A stretch of 64,000 nt of DNA, from positions 1 through 64,000 of the forward strand of contig NZ_JARXXP010000005.1 of NCBI RefSeq assembly GCF_029893965.1. Direction: 5' to 3'. The position numbers and the translations under genes were made by a program. The notes below the pieces were generated by a model that was given only the letters and a program-made list of their open reading frames with translations, was not told the DNA's origin and searched no databases. Each line of letters opens with the position of its first letter. Position 1 is the first letter of the stretch. Shown one piece after another: positions 32,750 through 41,446 of this stretch. This DNA comes from Paenibacillus sp. PastM-3. GTDB taxonomy: Bacteria; Bacillota; Bacilli; Paenibacillales; Paenibacillaceae.

Positions 32750-34630
32750 TTACACCATAATCTTGCAGATATCGTTGGTGAACTGCACCGGATCGTTAAC
32801 CTGCAGGCCTTCGATCAGCAGCGCCTGGTTGTACAGCAGATTTGTGTACAGGCTCAGCTTCTCCTTGTCACTGTCAGCCGCAGCCTTGAGTGATTTGAAG
32901 ACGTCATGGTTCACGTTGATTTCCAGCACCTTGTCCGCCTGCACCTCTTGGCCGTTTGGCATGGCCTTGAGGATTTTTTCCATCTCGATGGTCAGCTCGC
33001 CTTCAGTGGACAGGCAGACCGGATGGGACTTCAGCCGCTTGGAGGCTTTGACTGCCTTCACTTTGCCGGCCAGAATACCCTGCATCGCTTCGAACAGGTC
33101 CTTATTCTCGTTCTGTTCCTCTTCCGACTGCTTGTCTGCAGCATCCTCTTCAATGCCGAGATCGCCGCTGGAGACGTTTTTGAATTCTTTTTCCTTATAG
33201 GACATGATCATCTTGATCGCGAATTCATCGATATCGTCAGTGAAATAGAGGATTTCATAGCCCTTGTCGAGCACCAGCTCAGTCTGCGGCAGCTTCTCGA
33301 TCCGCTCTACCGACTCACCGGAAGCATAGTAGATATACTTCTGTTCTTCCGGCATTCTTTCCACATATTCAGCCAGCGTAACCTGTTTCTTCTCCTTGGA
33401 GGAGTAGAACATCAGCAGGTCCTGGAGGGTTTCTTTTTCCATACCGTAATCATTATACACACCGAACTTCAGCTGTCTGCCAAAAGATTTGTAGAACGTC
33501 TCATATTTCTCTCTCTCGTCCTTCAGCAGGCTGAGGAGCTGGCTCTTGATCTTGTTCTTGATATTCTTCGCAATCAGCGTCAGCTGGCGGTCATGCTGCA
33601 GCAGCTCGCGGGAGATGTTAAGTGACAGATTCTCGGAATCCACCATCCCTTTGACGAAGCTGAAGTAGTCCGGCAGCAGATCCGCACATTTATTCATGAT
33701 CAGCACGCCGTTAGAGTAGAGCTCCAGACCTTTTTCGTACTCCTTGGTGTAGTAGTCAAAAGGGGTGTTCTCCGGGATGAACAGAATCGCGTTGTATACC
33801 ACCGCACCGTCGGCGCTGATATGAATGTGCTTGAGCGGTTTGTCGAAGCCGTAGCGCTTCTCGTTGTAGAAGTTGGTGTAGTCCTCTTCGGTCAGCTCGC
33901 TTTTGTTCTTGCGCCAGATCGGCACCATGCTGTTGACGGTTTGCTCTTCCTTCGTTTCCTCGAACTCTCCTTCACTGCCTTCTTTAGGCTTGCTGCCGGT
34001 GATGTCCATCTTGATCGGAAAACGGATGAAGTCGGAGTACTTTTTAATGATGGATTTCAGGCGGTACTCTTCCAGGAACTCGTCGTAATTCTCTTCTTCA
34101 GTGTTGGCTTTGATCTTGAGTGTAATCTCAGTACCTACACTATCTTTCTCCGCCGGCTCGATTGTGTAACCGTCCGCCCCCTGCGATTCCCACTTGTAAG
34201 CCTGGTCGCTGCCCAGCGCCTTACTGATGACCGTAACATCCTCTGCCACCATAAAAGCGGAATAGAATCCGACCCCGAACTGCCCGATAATGTTATGGCC
34301 GTCCTTGGCTTCGTTATCCTTCTTGAATGCAAAAGAGCCGCTGTTCGCGATAATCCCCAGGTTGTTCTCCAGCTCCTCCTGCGTCATCCCGATCCCTGTA
34401 TCGGAGATGGTCAGTGTGCGGCTATCCTTATCTGCGGTAACTTTAATGAAGTAATCCTCTTTATTGAACACCAGGCTGTCGTCGGCCAGTGCTTTGTAAT
34501 AGATTTTGTCGATGGCATCGCTTGCATTGGAGATCAGCTCCCGCAGGAAAATTTCCCGCTGCGTATAGATGGAGTTAATCATCATTTCCAGTAGTCGTTT
34601 GGATTCGGCTTTGAACTCTTTTTTAGACAT
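32750..34630 (-). CDS. htpG: Hsp90 chaperone HtpG
   Basis: 626 aa, full length. ATP-binding GHKL domain at the N-terminus ([17 protein letters not shown] with the catalytic Glu, [11 protein letters not shown], the lid GIIANSG, then [14 protein letters not shown]), middle and C-terminal dimerisation domains. Cytoplasmic ATP-dependent foldase acting on client proteins. The ATG at 34628-34630 follows AAGGAGA; a TTG further upstream in frame lies inside the ribosome-binding site. The promoter is followed by a CIRCE element, so HrcA should repress it. Confidence 0.97.
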   Translation of the reverse strand: MSKKEFKAESKRLLEMMINSIYTQREIFLRELISNASDAIDKIYYKALADDSLVFNKEDYFIKVTADKDSRTLTISDTGIGMTQEELENNLGIIANSGSFAFKKDNEAKDGHNIIGQFGVGFYSAFMVAEDVTVISKALGSDQAYKWESQGADGYTIEPAEKDSVGTEITLKIKANTEEENYDEFLEEYRLKSIIKKYSDFIRFPIKMDITGSKPKEGSEGEFEETKEEQTVNSMVPIWRKNKSELTEEDYTNFYNEKRYGFDKPLKHIHISADGAVVYNAILFIPENTPFDYYTKEYEKGLELYSNGVLIMNKCADLLPDYFSFVKGMVDSENLSLNISRELLQHDRQLTLIAKNIKNKIKSQLLSLLKDEREKYETFYKSFGRQLKFGVYNDYGMEKETLQDLLMFYSSKEKKQVTLAEYVERMPEEQKYIYYASGESVERIEKLPQTELVLDKGYEILYFTDDIDEFAIKMIMSYKEKEFKNVSSGDLGIEEDAADKQSEEEQNENKDLFEAMQGILAGKVKAVKASKRLKSHPVCLSTEGELTIEMEKILKAMPNGQEVQADKVLEINVNHDVFKSLKAAADSDKEKLSLYTNLLYNQALLIEGLQVNDPVQFTNDICKIMV

Positions 34631-34679
34631 GAATATAGAATCTCCTTTCAAAAATAGCCTGCTGATTGCTTCCGGACGG

Positions 34680-34706
34680 TTAGCACTCCATAAGGGTGAG
34701 TGCTAA
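34680..34706 (-). promoter_or_regulatory. CIRCE operator (HrcA box)
   Basis: Exact TTAGCACTC (34680-34688), 9-bp spacer, GAGTGCTAA (34698-34706), placed just after the htpG promoter. Confidence 0.95.
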
Positions 34707-34716
34707 CACTTCCTTT

Positions 34717-34746
34717 TATATACCATATTGTCGTTTTTGATGTCAA
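34717..34746 (-). promoter_or_regulatory. SigA-type promoter of htpG
   Basis: On the minus strand TTGACA (34741-34746), 18-bp spacer, TATATA (34717-34722), directly upstream of CIRCE. Confidence 0.75.
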
Positions 34747-34779
34747 TATCTTGCTGCATATCAGTGCTAAATGAGCCTC

Positions 34780-34995
34780 TTATATATGTAACGTTCCGCC
34801 ATCATAGCAGTAATAATGCTTCGCCGCGAGATTCTTCAGCAGCTCCAGGAATTTCTCCGCCTGCGGCAGGTCGAGGCAGTACTGTGGATTAGCTACCAGC
34901 AGCTCTGTGCCATTGTCAGATACAATCATGCTGGGATAAATGTAATATTGCTGTCCTTCATACATAACTTCAACAGGAAGCTCGATAATGTTCAT
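34780..34995 (-). CDS. Small protein resembling a metallo-beta-lactamase-fold protein with its core deleted
   Basis: 71 aa from ATG at 34993-34995 after GGAGG; a second start at 35022 overlaps the LysR stop. The first half (NIIELPVEVMYEGQQYYIYP) looks like the first strands of MBL-fold hydrolases, and the last part (PQYCLDLPQAEKFLELLKNL, then YCYDGG) looks like their last helix and final YHGG-type motif, but the catalytic HxHxDH core that normally lies between is missing. The reading frame is intact. It may be a relic or a small protein with another role. Confidence 0.55.
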   Translation of the reverse strand: MNIIELPVEVMYEGQQYYIYPSMIVSDNGTELLVANPQYCLDLPQAEKFLELLKNLAAKHYYCYDGGTLHI

Positions 34996-35018
34996 TGTGT
35001 CCTCCAACCGTACCCGCT

Positions 35019-35915
35019 TCATACCGCAGCCTTCTTATCCTCAGCATCGGTCAGCAGCATCTGAATCAGTGATTGCAGCGGCAGCGATTTCCACTTCTTC
35101 GGATGGATGAGCAGCTGCAGGTCAAAATGAATCTCCGGATGGACGAACGGCAGCTCGGCCAGATTCCCCCGCTCAATCTCTTCCTCAGCGACAATTCTTG
35201 GCAGCAGGGCGATGCCCAGGCCGTTGCGCACGCAGCGTTTGATCGCCTCCAGATTGGACAGCTCAAAGCCGATCCGGAACACGATGCCATGCTCGCGGAG
35301 CAGATTCTCAAACATGCTGCGGTAAATGCAGCTTTCCTCGGAGACAATCAGCTCACAGTTATTCAAATCCTGCAGCGTTACCTGAGTGAGCTTGGCCAGC
35401 GGATGTCCGGCAGGAGCGACAAGCACCAGCGGCTCATCCCGGATGATCGTCCGCTCCAGTGTGGAATCGGCTGTACAGCGGTCCAGCATCAGCCCGAGGT
35501 CCACCTCGCCGTCCCTGATTTTGGACACGAGATTCGCTTCCTGCTCGGTCTGCAGATGAATATTCAGTCCGGGAAACGTTGTCCGCAGCTGCTGCAGAAA
35601 AGGCGGAAGATAGAATGCGGCCAGCGAGTCTATCGTCCCGATGGTCAGCGTTCCCCCGATTTGCTGGGCAATGGTTTCTTTCGACCTGTCATACAGGTCA
35701 AGAATCTCCACGAACAGCTTCAGCAGCTCTTCTCCAGGCGGGGTCAGACGCAAAATCCGGCCGTGGCGCTCCATCAGAGTTACTCCGTATTCTTTTTCAA
35801 TCTTCTGAATCTGCATCGTTACGCTTGACTGGGCATATCCCAGCTCCTCTGCCGCTCTGGTAAAGCTCTGGCGCTTCGCCACTTCGCGGAAGGTTCTCAT
35901 ATATGTTAAATCCAC
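35019..35915 (-). CDS. LysR family transcriptional regulator
   Basis: 298 aa; GTG at 35913-35915 is preferred as it follows AAGGGAG, the open frame from 35930 starts inside that site. Winged helix MRTFREVAKRQSFTRAAEELGYAQSSVTMQIQKIE, then a periplasmic-binding-like effector domain from about residue 90 to the C-terminus. It is divergent from dapA, and a 17-bp palindrome between them is a likely operator, so it may control dapA. Effector unknown. Confidence 0.9.
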   Translation of the reverse strand: MDLTYMRTFREVAKRQSFTRAAEELGYAQSSVTMQIQKIEKEYGVTLMERHGRILRLTPPGEELLKLFVEILDLYDRSKETIAQQIGGTLTIGTIDSLAAFYLPPFLQQLRTTFPGLNIHLQTEQEANLVSKIRDGEVDLGLMLDRCTADSTLERTIIRDEPLVLVAPAGHPLAKLTQVTLQDLNNCELIVSEESCIYRSMFENLLREHGIVFRIGFELSNLEAIKRCVRNGLGIALLPRIVAEEEIERGNLAELPFVHPEIHFDLQLLIHPKKWKSLPLQSLIQMLLTDAEDKKAAV

Positions 35916-35993
35916 ACTATCTCCCTTCACAACGTGAACAGGAGTGTATCAGCAGATCAGACCCGCTGCCCTGCTCAAGTTCAGCAAATATAA

Positions 35994-36010
35994 CATCAAT
36001 ATTATTGATG
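35994..36010. promoter_or_regulatory. Candidate LysR operator between LysR and dapA
   Basis: Perfect palindrome CATCAATATTATTGATG around a central T, fitting the T-N11-A pattern of LysR-type regulators. Confidence 0.65.
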
Positions 36011-36098
36011 CCCCATATCATTTATTATAGCTAACACCGATGAATTATTCCATGCTACAGTATAATAAACGGTTATACAAATTTGGAGGACGATATTC

Positions 36099-36974
36099 AT
36101 GTTAACTGAAGAGCAGATTTATGGAATCTATGTTCCCGTGGTAACACCGTTCGATGCAGCCGGCGAGATTGATCTGGCTTCGTATCAGCGGTATGTGCAA
36201 GGCATTATCAAGAACAACATTCATGGTCTGGTCGTAAATGGAACCACTGGAGAATCGCCGACAGTCAGTATACAAGAATTACAATTGTTAATTGATGCCT
36301 CTAAACAGCTGCTGCAAGGCAGTGATATTCCGCTCGTAATCGGTACGGGCACCAATGACACGATGTCTACAGTCAAACGTACGGAGCTAGCCGCCAATGC
36401 CGGTGTTGATGCTGCACTCGTTGTTGTTCCCTATTACAGCCGCCCCTCCCAACAGGGGATCATCGCACACTTCCGCAAAGCAGCTGAGGTTGGTATTCCG
36501 ATCATCGCCTATGATATCCCCGGCCGTGCCGGAGTCGGAATGACGGTAGATACCGCCCGCACGATTCTGGAGATGGACAACGTTGTCGGCCTTAAGGACT
36601 GCTCCGGCTCACCGCTGCTCGTATCCGAGCTGTCGCGTCACGGCTCGAAGCCTGTTCTCTGCGGCGACGACCTTTCCTTCTTCGACATGCTGGGCTACGG
36701 TGCCGCCGGTGGCATGCTTGCTTCCGCCAATGTGCATACGGCTAGATTCTTGGATATCTACGAACAGTACAGAGCCGGGCAGGTAGAAGCTGCCAGAGCC
36801 GAGTATGACCGGCTGGTACCGCTGATGAAGCTGCTGTTCAAGGAATCCAATCCTGCACCGATCAAGTGGCTGCTCAGCGCCAAAGGCGAGATTTCCTCGG
36901 ATACCCTCCGCCTGCCGATGACTTCAATCAGCGACGCACTCCGTGAGGAGCTGGGCGCACATCTCGCCGGCTAG
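36099..36974 (+). CDS. dapA: 4-hydroxy-tetrahydrodipicolinate synthase
   Basis: 291 aa TIM-barrel enzyme that condenses pyruvate with aspartate semialdehyde in the lysine/diaminopimelate pathway. The active-site set is complete: NGTTGES (Thr49, Thr50), Tyr138 in IIAYDIPGRAG, and the Schiff-base Lys166 in GLKDCSGS. GGAGGAC precedes the ATG. It stands alone with its own terminator and a divergent LysR regulator, not in the usual dap operon, so it is probably a second or specialised copy; related family members include other pyruvate aldolases such as N-acetylneuraminate lyase. Confidence 0.9.
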   Translation: MLTEEQIYGIYVPVVTPFDAAGEIDLASYQRYVQGIIKNNIHGLVVNGTTGESPTVSIQELQLLIDASKQLLQGSDIPLVIGTGTNDTMSTVKRTELAANAGVDAALVVVPYYSRPSQQGIIAHFRKAAEVGIPIIAYDIPGRAGVGMTVDTARTILEMDNVVGLKDCSGSPLLVSELSRHGSKPVLCGDDLSFFDMLGYGAAGGMLASANVHTARFLDIYEQYRAGQVEAARAEYDRLVPLMKLLFKESNPAPIKWLLSAKGEISSDTLRLPMTSISDALREELGAHLAG

Positions 36975-37012
36975 CCCTTGCCCGGATTATACCGGATGGA
37001 CGCGGTAGACGC

Positions 37013-37060
37013 AAAAACCCGTATTGTACTCTCTGCCGGGAGTGTGCAATACGGGTTTTT
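37013..37060 (+). terminator. Terminator of dapA
   Basis: 14-bp arms AAAAACCCGTATTG and CAATACGGGTTTTT around a loop, with the T-run inside the arm on +. Confidence 0.95.
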
Positions 37061-37287
37061 GTGTTTGTTCTTTTGCTGGCTTCGTCGATTTAGTCAGCCC
37101 GCATTCATTTGCAGCGGCTTGCGCTGACTACAGCAGACCAACACTGCAACGTATGTTTGCTGCCGACGGTTCTTTATAATACCATTTCCGGGCAGCTTCC
37201 GGAAAGAAGATCTTCGCATTAACCCCGCTCAATCTCCCTCCCAGGACGCCGCTTTTTTTAAACTATGCTCGTTCCTGACGCCCCCTA
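37061..37287. other. Non-coding gap
   Basis: No gene. Contains no clear terminator for the minus-strand helicase; a short AAAAAAA-containing GC stem at 37240-37265 is the best candidate. Confidence 0.35.
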
Positions 37288-38877
37288 TTAGCCTCGCGCA
37301 GCTCCTGAACTATTCCGTCCATTTCCGCCAGGCCGGTTACCAGCAGATCTGCCCGCTCCGTTAGCCTGTGCTCTATCAGCTACAGGAGTCCTTGCTCCGC
37401 CAGCCTGCGCCTTGCCAGCCCCCGCAGCACGTGCTCCGCCAGCCTGCCCTTTGCCGGCACTACCAGTCCGCGCTCCGTTAGCCTGCTCTCTACCAGCTCC
37501 GCCAGTCCGTGTTTCGCCTGCATTGTCCTTAACGCTGCCTCCAGATCTGCCATCCTTGCGGTCAGGCCACTCTACCCTGCCGCCTTCAGAGCCTTTGCGC
37601 GGGCGGTTGCCCTGAGTGAACCATTCTTCCTTCGGCTTGCGTGCCGGATTGGCTTTGGCTTTTGGCTGGTTGCCTGCTTTGGCTGAAGCAACAGTCTTAC
37701 TTGCATTAGCTACCTCCGCCGCCAGCGCCGGATTGATCTTGATCATCGGATACGGATGATCCTTTACTTCCGGGATGGTCTTGCCGATCAGCTTCTGGAT
37801 ATCCTTCAGGTACGGAAGCTCATCTGCTTCGCACAGGGAAATGGCGATGCCGCTCATCCCGGCACGGCCAGTGCGGCCAATCCGGTGCACATACGTTTCC
37901 GGAATATTCGGCAGGTTGAAGTTGATGACATGCGACAGCTCGTCGATATCAATACCGCGGGCAGCAATATCAGTAGCTACGAGTACCCGGGTTACTCCGG
38001 TTTTGAAATTACGCAGCGCATTTTGCCGTTCATTCTGCGATTTGTTGCCGTGAATCGCCTGGGCAGCAATATTGACTTTGCCCAAATCGCGCGCAACCCG
38101 GTCCGCCCCGCGTTTCGTACGGGTAAACACAAGCGCAGATACAATTGACTTATCCTCCAGCAGACGGTTCAGCTGCTTCTGCTTACAGCCATTTTCCAGC
38201 AGGTAGACGGATTGCTGAATTCTGTCCACTGTCGAAGAAACCGGGGTAATTTCAATCTTGACCGGATTCACCAGCAGCGTCTTGATCAGCTGTGAAATCT
38301 CCTGCGGCATCGTTGCGGAGAAGAACAGGGTCTGTTTTTTAGCCGGCATCTTGGCAATAATCCGCTTCACATCATGAATGAAGCCCATATCCAGCATCCG
38401 GTCTGCTTCATCCAGGACGAGCAGCTGCACCTGTTGCAGGTCAGCATGCTTCTGGGCAATCAGGTCGATCAAGCGGCCTGGAGTAGCAATCAGGATATCC
38501 GCACCCAGAGCCAGAGCACGCTCCTGCGATCTTTGTGAGACACCGCCGACAACCGCAGTAGAACGGATACCAGTGAACTTGCTGTAGACCTGAATATTCT
38601 CATAAATCTGCAGCGCCAGCTCACGGGTAGGGGTAAGAATCAGAGAACGGATCGGGCGTTTGCCGCTCCGGTTCGCATTCTGCTTGCTAAGCAGCTGAAT
38701 AATAGGCAGCGAAAAAGCTGCCGTCTTCCCCGTACCGGTCTGCGCACAGCCCAGCACATCTCTCCCGGTCAATGCTGCGGGGATTGCTTCTCTCTGAATA
38801 GGTGTAGGTGATGTATAGTTTGCAAGGTCCAGCGCCTTTAGAATTGCCGGGCTCAGACCCAAATCATTAAAAGTCAT
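37288..38877 (-). CDS. DEAD-box RNA helicase
   Basis: 529 aa ATP-dependent RNA helicase (CshA/RhlE-like). Q motif TSPTPIQ (22-28), Walker A AQTGTGKT (45-52), PTREL, TPGRLID, DEAD (near 155), SAT, TDIAARGID and HRIGRTGR are all present. The last 120 residues are a low-complexity Gly/Ala/Arg/Lys tail containing a 13-residue unit (GARTGSAGKGQAG and variants) repeated about four times (DNA 37360-37521); such RG-type tails bind RNA. Acts in the cytoplasm, likely in mRNA turnover or ribosome assembly, alongside the RNases encoded further on. Confidence 0.95.
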   Translation of the reverse strand: MTFNDLGLSPAILKALDLANYTSPTPIQREAIPAALTGRDVLGCAQTGTGKTAAFSLPIIQLLSKQNANRSGKRPIRSLILTPTRELALQIYENIQVYSKFTGIRSTAVVGGVSQRSQERALALGADILIATPGRLIDLIAQKHADLQQVQLLVLDEADRMLDMGFIHDVKRIIAKMPAKKQTLFFSATMPQEISQLIKTLLVNPVKIEITPVSSTVDRIQQSVYLLENGCKQKQLNRLLEDKSIVSALVFTRTKRGADRVARDLGKVNIAAQAIHGNKSQNERQNALRNFKTGVTRVLVATDIAARGIDIDELSHVINFNLPNIPETYVHRIGRTGRAGMSGIAISLCEADELPYLKDIQKLIGKTIPEVKDHPYPMIKINPALAAEVANASKTVASAKAGNQPKAKANPARKPKEEWFTQGNRPRKGSEGGRVEWPDRKDGRSGGSVKDNAGETRTGGAGREQANGARTGSAGKGQAGGARAAGAGKAQAGGARTPVADRAQANGAGRSAGNRPGGNGRNSSGAARG

Positions 38878-39043
38878 AGTTGTCTCCTTATTTTCAAAAC
38901 ATGTATTGTCAATTTACCCGGACTGGCGGGATTACGCTTACCCGTACGTTTCCACAGTTCGCAGAGCTAAGTCATAACACATAATGATACCATAAATCTT
39001 CATATAAAATAACCCCGTAATCTAAAACATGCCTTCATTACAC
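38878..39043 (-). other. Leader region of the helicase gene
   Basis: About 165 bp without a gene, on the promoter side of the DEAD-box helicase; helicases of this kind often have regulated leaders, but no motif was found. Confidence 0.3.
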
Positions 39044-39077
39044 AAAAAAGAGCGGAGGAACATTCCCCCGCCCTTCT
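39044..39077 (-). terminator. Terminator of pduL
   Basis: Hairpin AGAGCGGAGGAA / CCCCCGCCCTTCT with the T-run on the minus strand (complement of the A-run at 39044-39049). Confidence 0.7.
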
Positions 39078-39095
39078 CTGCTATAAAAAATAAAA

Positions 39096-39668
39096 CTAAT
39101 CTACGATTTCAGCAGTGTCGCCATTGTTGGCACCTGCAGCATTCGCTTCGTCGGTATCGATGTGCATATCGAGCTTAAAGCTGTCGGATACACGTGCAAT
39201 CACGTTTTCCAGTACCAGGCCGCGTTCACCGCCAAGGCGAACTTTGAGCAATTGCTTGTCAGCAATCCCCCAAGCTTCCGCTTCGGAAGTGTGGAAGTGA
39301 ATGTGACGGGCTGCAATGATTACGCCAGTCTCCAGTTCAACCTCACCGGCTGGTCCTTTAAGAGTAATGCCTGGTGTTCCCTCAATATGTCCGGATTCGC
39401 GGACAGGGGCTTTCACACCGAGGCTGAAAGAGTCGGTGCGGGAAATTTCGAGCTGTGATGCCGGACGGGCAGGTCCGAGAATTCTAACTTTGTCGAATTT
39501 GCCTTTGCTGCCGATAACGGCTACTTGCTCGTTTGCTGCGAATTGTCCTGGTTGGGAGAGCGGTTTGAACTCAGTCAATTGATAACCTGGGCCAAACAAT
39601 GCTTCCACGTGCTCCTGCGTAAGGTGAATATGCCGGGCCGACACACCTACGGGTACAGTCTTGCTCAT
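39096..39668 (-). CDS. pduL: Phosphate propanoyltransferase (PduL family)
   Basis: 190 aa, two beta-barrel domains. The two zinc-site histidine motifs of the family are present: VSARHIHLT (residues 9-17) and AARHIHFHT (near 120). It exchanges the acyl group of acyl-CoA with phosphate (acetyl- or propanoyl-phosphate). No microcompartment genes are next to it, so it probably works as a free cytoplasmic phosphotransacetylase. Start ATG preceded by GGAGTGA. Confidence 0.93.
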   Translation of the reverse strand: MSKTVPVGVSARHIHLTQEHVEALFGPGYQLTEFKPLSQPGQFAANEQVAVIGSKGKFDKVRILGPARPASQLEISRTDSFSLGVKAPVRESGHIEGTPGITLKGPAGEVELETGVIIAARHIHFHTSEAEAWGIADKQLLKVRLGGERGLVLENVIARVSDSFKLDMHIDTDEANAAGANNGDTAEIVD

Positions 39669-39836
39669 TGTAAGTCACTCCTTGTATTTTCTCTAGTATC
39701 TGTACAAGCCACTGAACATTATACAACTTCTTACCCAAAAATAAAAAGGTCAGGCTCACATTAAGCATGGATTTTTCGACATTTCTCCGACAATTCATCT
39801 CATTTCCTCCGTCATGGTCACCTTTTCGCCATTTTA

Positions 39837-40799
39837 TTAATAAACCCGTGAAGGCAGATGTGTGTTCAAAAAACGCATGGCATTGCCATGCAGCCAGCCT
39901 TTCACCTCATCCTCGGGATAATGCTTCAGCAGCAGATCGGCCAGATCCGTATATTTTCCGGGATGCTCCAGTCCTTCAATCCAGGCATCAATACCGTCGA
40001 AATCCGACCCGAACATCAGTTGCCGCGATCCGCCCAGACTGCAGACATGCTCGATATGCTTCAGAAGATCATCTGCCTTGGCCCCGCCCCCATTACGGAC
40101 AAACCAGGGAACAAAGGTCAGCCCGATCCGTCCATCCATGGCTGCCAGCGCTTTAATCTGTTCGTCACTCAAATTGCGGGGATGGTTACACACAGTAGCC
40201 GCATTGGAATGGGACGCAATAAAGGGGCGTGTACTGCGCTCAGCCAGCTCCCAGAACCCGGCCGGAGAGAGATGGGACACATCCAGCAGCATTCCGCTGG
40301 TATTGCACCATTCGATGAGCTGCCTGCCTTTTTCCGTAAATCCGCCGTTTCTTGACTCCAGTACCCCATCCGCCGCCCAATTCGCATAATTCCAGGTGAT
40401 CCCAAGAAATCGCACACCAAGCTCAAACAGCAGCTCTGCATAAAATAAATTCCCTTCCAGGCCGTCGGCACCCTCAAGCGAAAGCATCGCCCAGGCCTGT
40501 TCCGGGGCAGGCGTTATAACCGCCTCTTCTTTCCAGCGAAGCCACCGCAGGCCCTCCCCGGTGATAACCCGTTTGCGGAACAGCTCAAGCTGACCGAGTA
40601 TCCTTTCAAACCCGGGTTTTCCCAGAGTCCCGGACAAATAGACCGCAAAAACCTGCAGTCCCACATTACCCGCCGCCAGCCGCTCCGCTGTCACATCCAG
40701 CCGATGATCGTTATTAAAATGTATGTCCGGTTCCGCCTGCAGCTTGCTCAGTGCATCACAATGAAAATCCGCAACCTTAAATTTTGCCGCTGTCCCCAT
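39837..40799 (-). CDS. M19 family dipeptidase (renal dipeptidase-like)
   Basis: 320 aa from ATG at 40797-40799, after GGGGAT; the frame is open to 40826. Zinc ligands are visible: HCD in ADFHCDALSKL (N-terminus), the bridging Glu in LEGADG, LDVSHLSP, SHSNAATV and the catalytic Asp in FGSDFDG. There is no signal peptide, so it is cytoplasmic; it hydrolyses dipeptides and may act on D-amino acid-containing peptides. Lies just upstream of spoVS on the opposite side of a terminator. Confidence 0.9.
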   Translation of the reverse strand: MGTAAKFKVADFHCDALSKLQAEPDIHFNNDHRLDVTAERLAAGNVGLQVFAVYLSGTLGKPGFERILGQLELFRKRVITGEGLRWLRWKEEAVITPAPEQAWAMLSLEGADGLEGNLFYAELLFELGVRFLGITWNYANWAADGVLESRNGGFTEKGRQLIEWCNTSGMLLDVSHLSPAGFWELAERSTRPFIASHSNAATVCNHPRNLSDEQIKALAAMDGRIGLTFVPWFVRNGGGAKADDLLKHIEHVCSLGGSRQLMFGSDFDGIDAWIEGLEHPGKYTDLADLLLKHYPEDEVKGWLHGNAMRFLNTHLPSRVY

Positions 40800-40933
40800 G
40801 TCATCCCCGCTTTCTCTGCTATACACATTAGACCGCCGTTCACATGCTGCAGGTTTCCCAGCCTTTACAATTACAGCCTTCAGCCGCCTATATAATCAGC
40901 ATATGCCTTCAACCCTCCCCTTTTCCCGGAACA

Positions 40934-40964
40934 GCAAAAAACCTGTTTACCTAAGTAAACAGGT
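40934..40964 (-). terminator. Terminator of spoVS
   Basis: Perfect 10-bp arms ACCTGTTTAC / GTAAACAGGT with an A-run on + (T-run on -). Confidence 0.93.
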
Positions 40965-40985
40965 CCATCAGAAAAAGTTCATAAA

Positions 40986-41246
40986 TTATCTGGGTTCCAC
41001 AATGAGTTTAATCGCCGTCCGGTCCTCCCCGTCAATTACGATATCCGTAAAAGCTGGAATGCAGACCAGATCAACACCGCTTGGCGCGACAAATCCCCGG
41101 GCGATGGCAACTGCTTTGACTGCCTGGTTCAGTGCTCCTGCTCCAATAGCTTGCAGCTCGGCCGATCCACGTTCACGAAGAACACCTGCTAATGCACCGG
41201 CAACGGAATTCGGATTGGATTTAGCTGATACTTTTAATACATCCAT
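40986..41246 (-). CDS. spoVS: Stage V sporulation protein S
   Basis: 86 aa, almost invariant Alba-like protein: VLKVSAKSNPNSVAGALAGVL at the N-terminus, AIGAGALNQAVKAVAIARG in the middle. It is needed for late sporulation events and coat assembly in Bacillus and is expressed early under SigH. A SigH-type promoter candidate lies at 41300-41326. Confidence 0.97.
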   Translation of the reverse strand: MDVLKVSAKSNPNSVAGALAGVLRERGSAELQAIGAGALNQAVKAVAIARGFVAPSGVDLVCIPAFTDIVIDGEDRTAIKLIVEPR

Positions 41247-41299
41247 AGTAAGTACCTCCCCTGGGAAAATGATGGTGTTCTTCCACTACTGTAGATGTT

Positions 41300-41326
41300 A
41301 TTCGCGGGAGAAGAAATAATTCCTTC
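41300..41326 (-). promoter_or_regulatory. SigH-type promoter candidate before spoVS
   Basis: On the minus strand GAAGGAATTA at the upstream end and CGCGAAT about 12 bp downstream, close to the SigH consensus RNAGGAWWW-N11-12-RNNGAAT. Confidence 0.55.
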
Positions 41327-41446
41327 TTTTTGCGGACTACGCTGGAGAAAATGGTACAAAAGATACTCTTTTTCGATATAAAAAAGATCATACTTTATCC
41401 AAAAACGGTGATTTTTCCCGAATGTCCTACTACATGATATCCAGGC

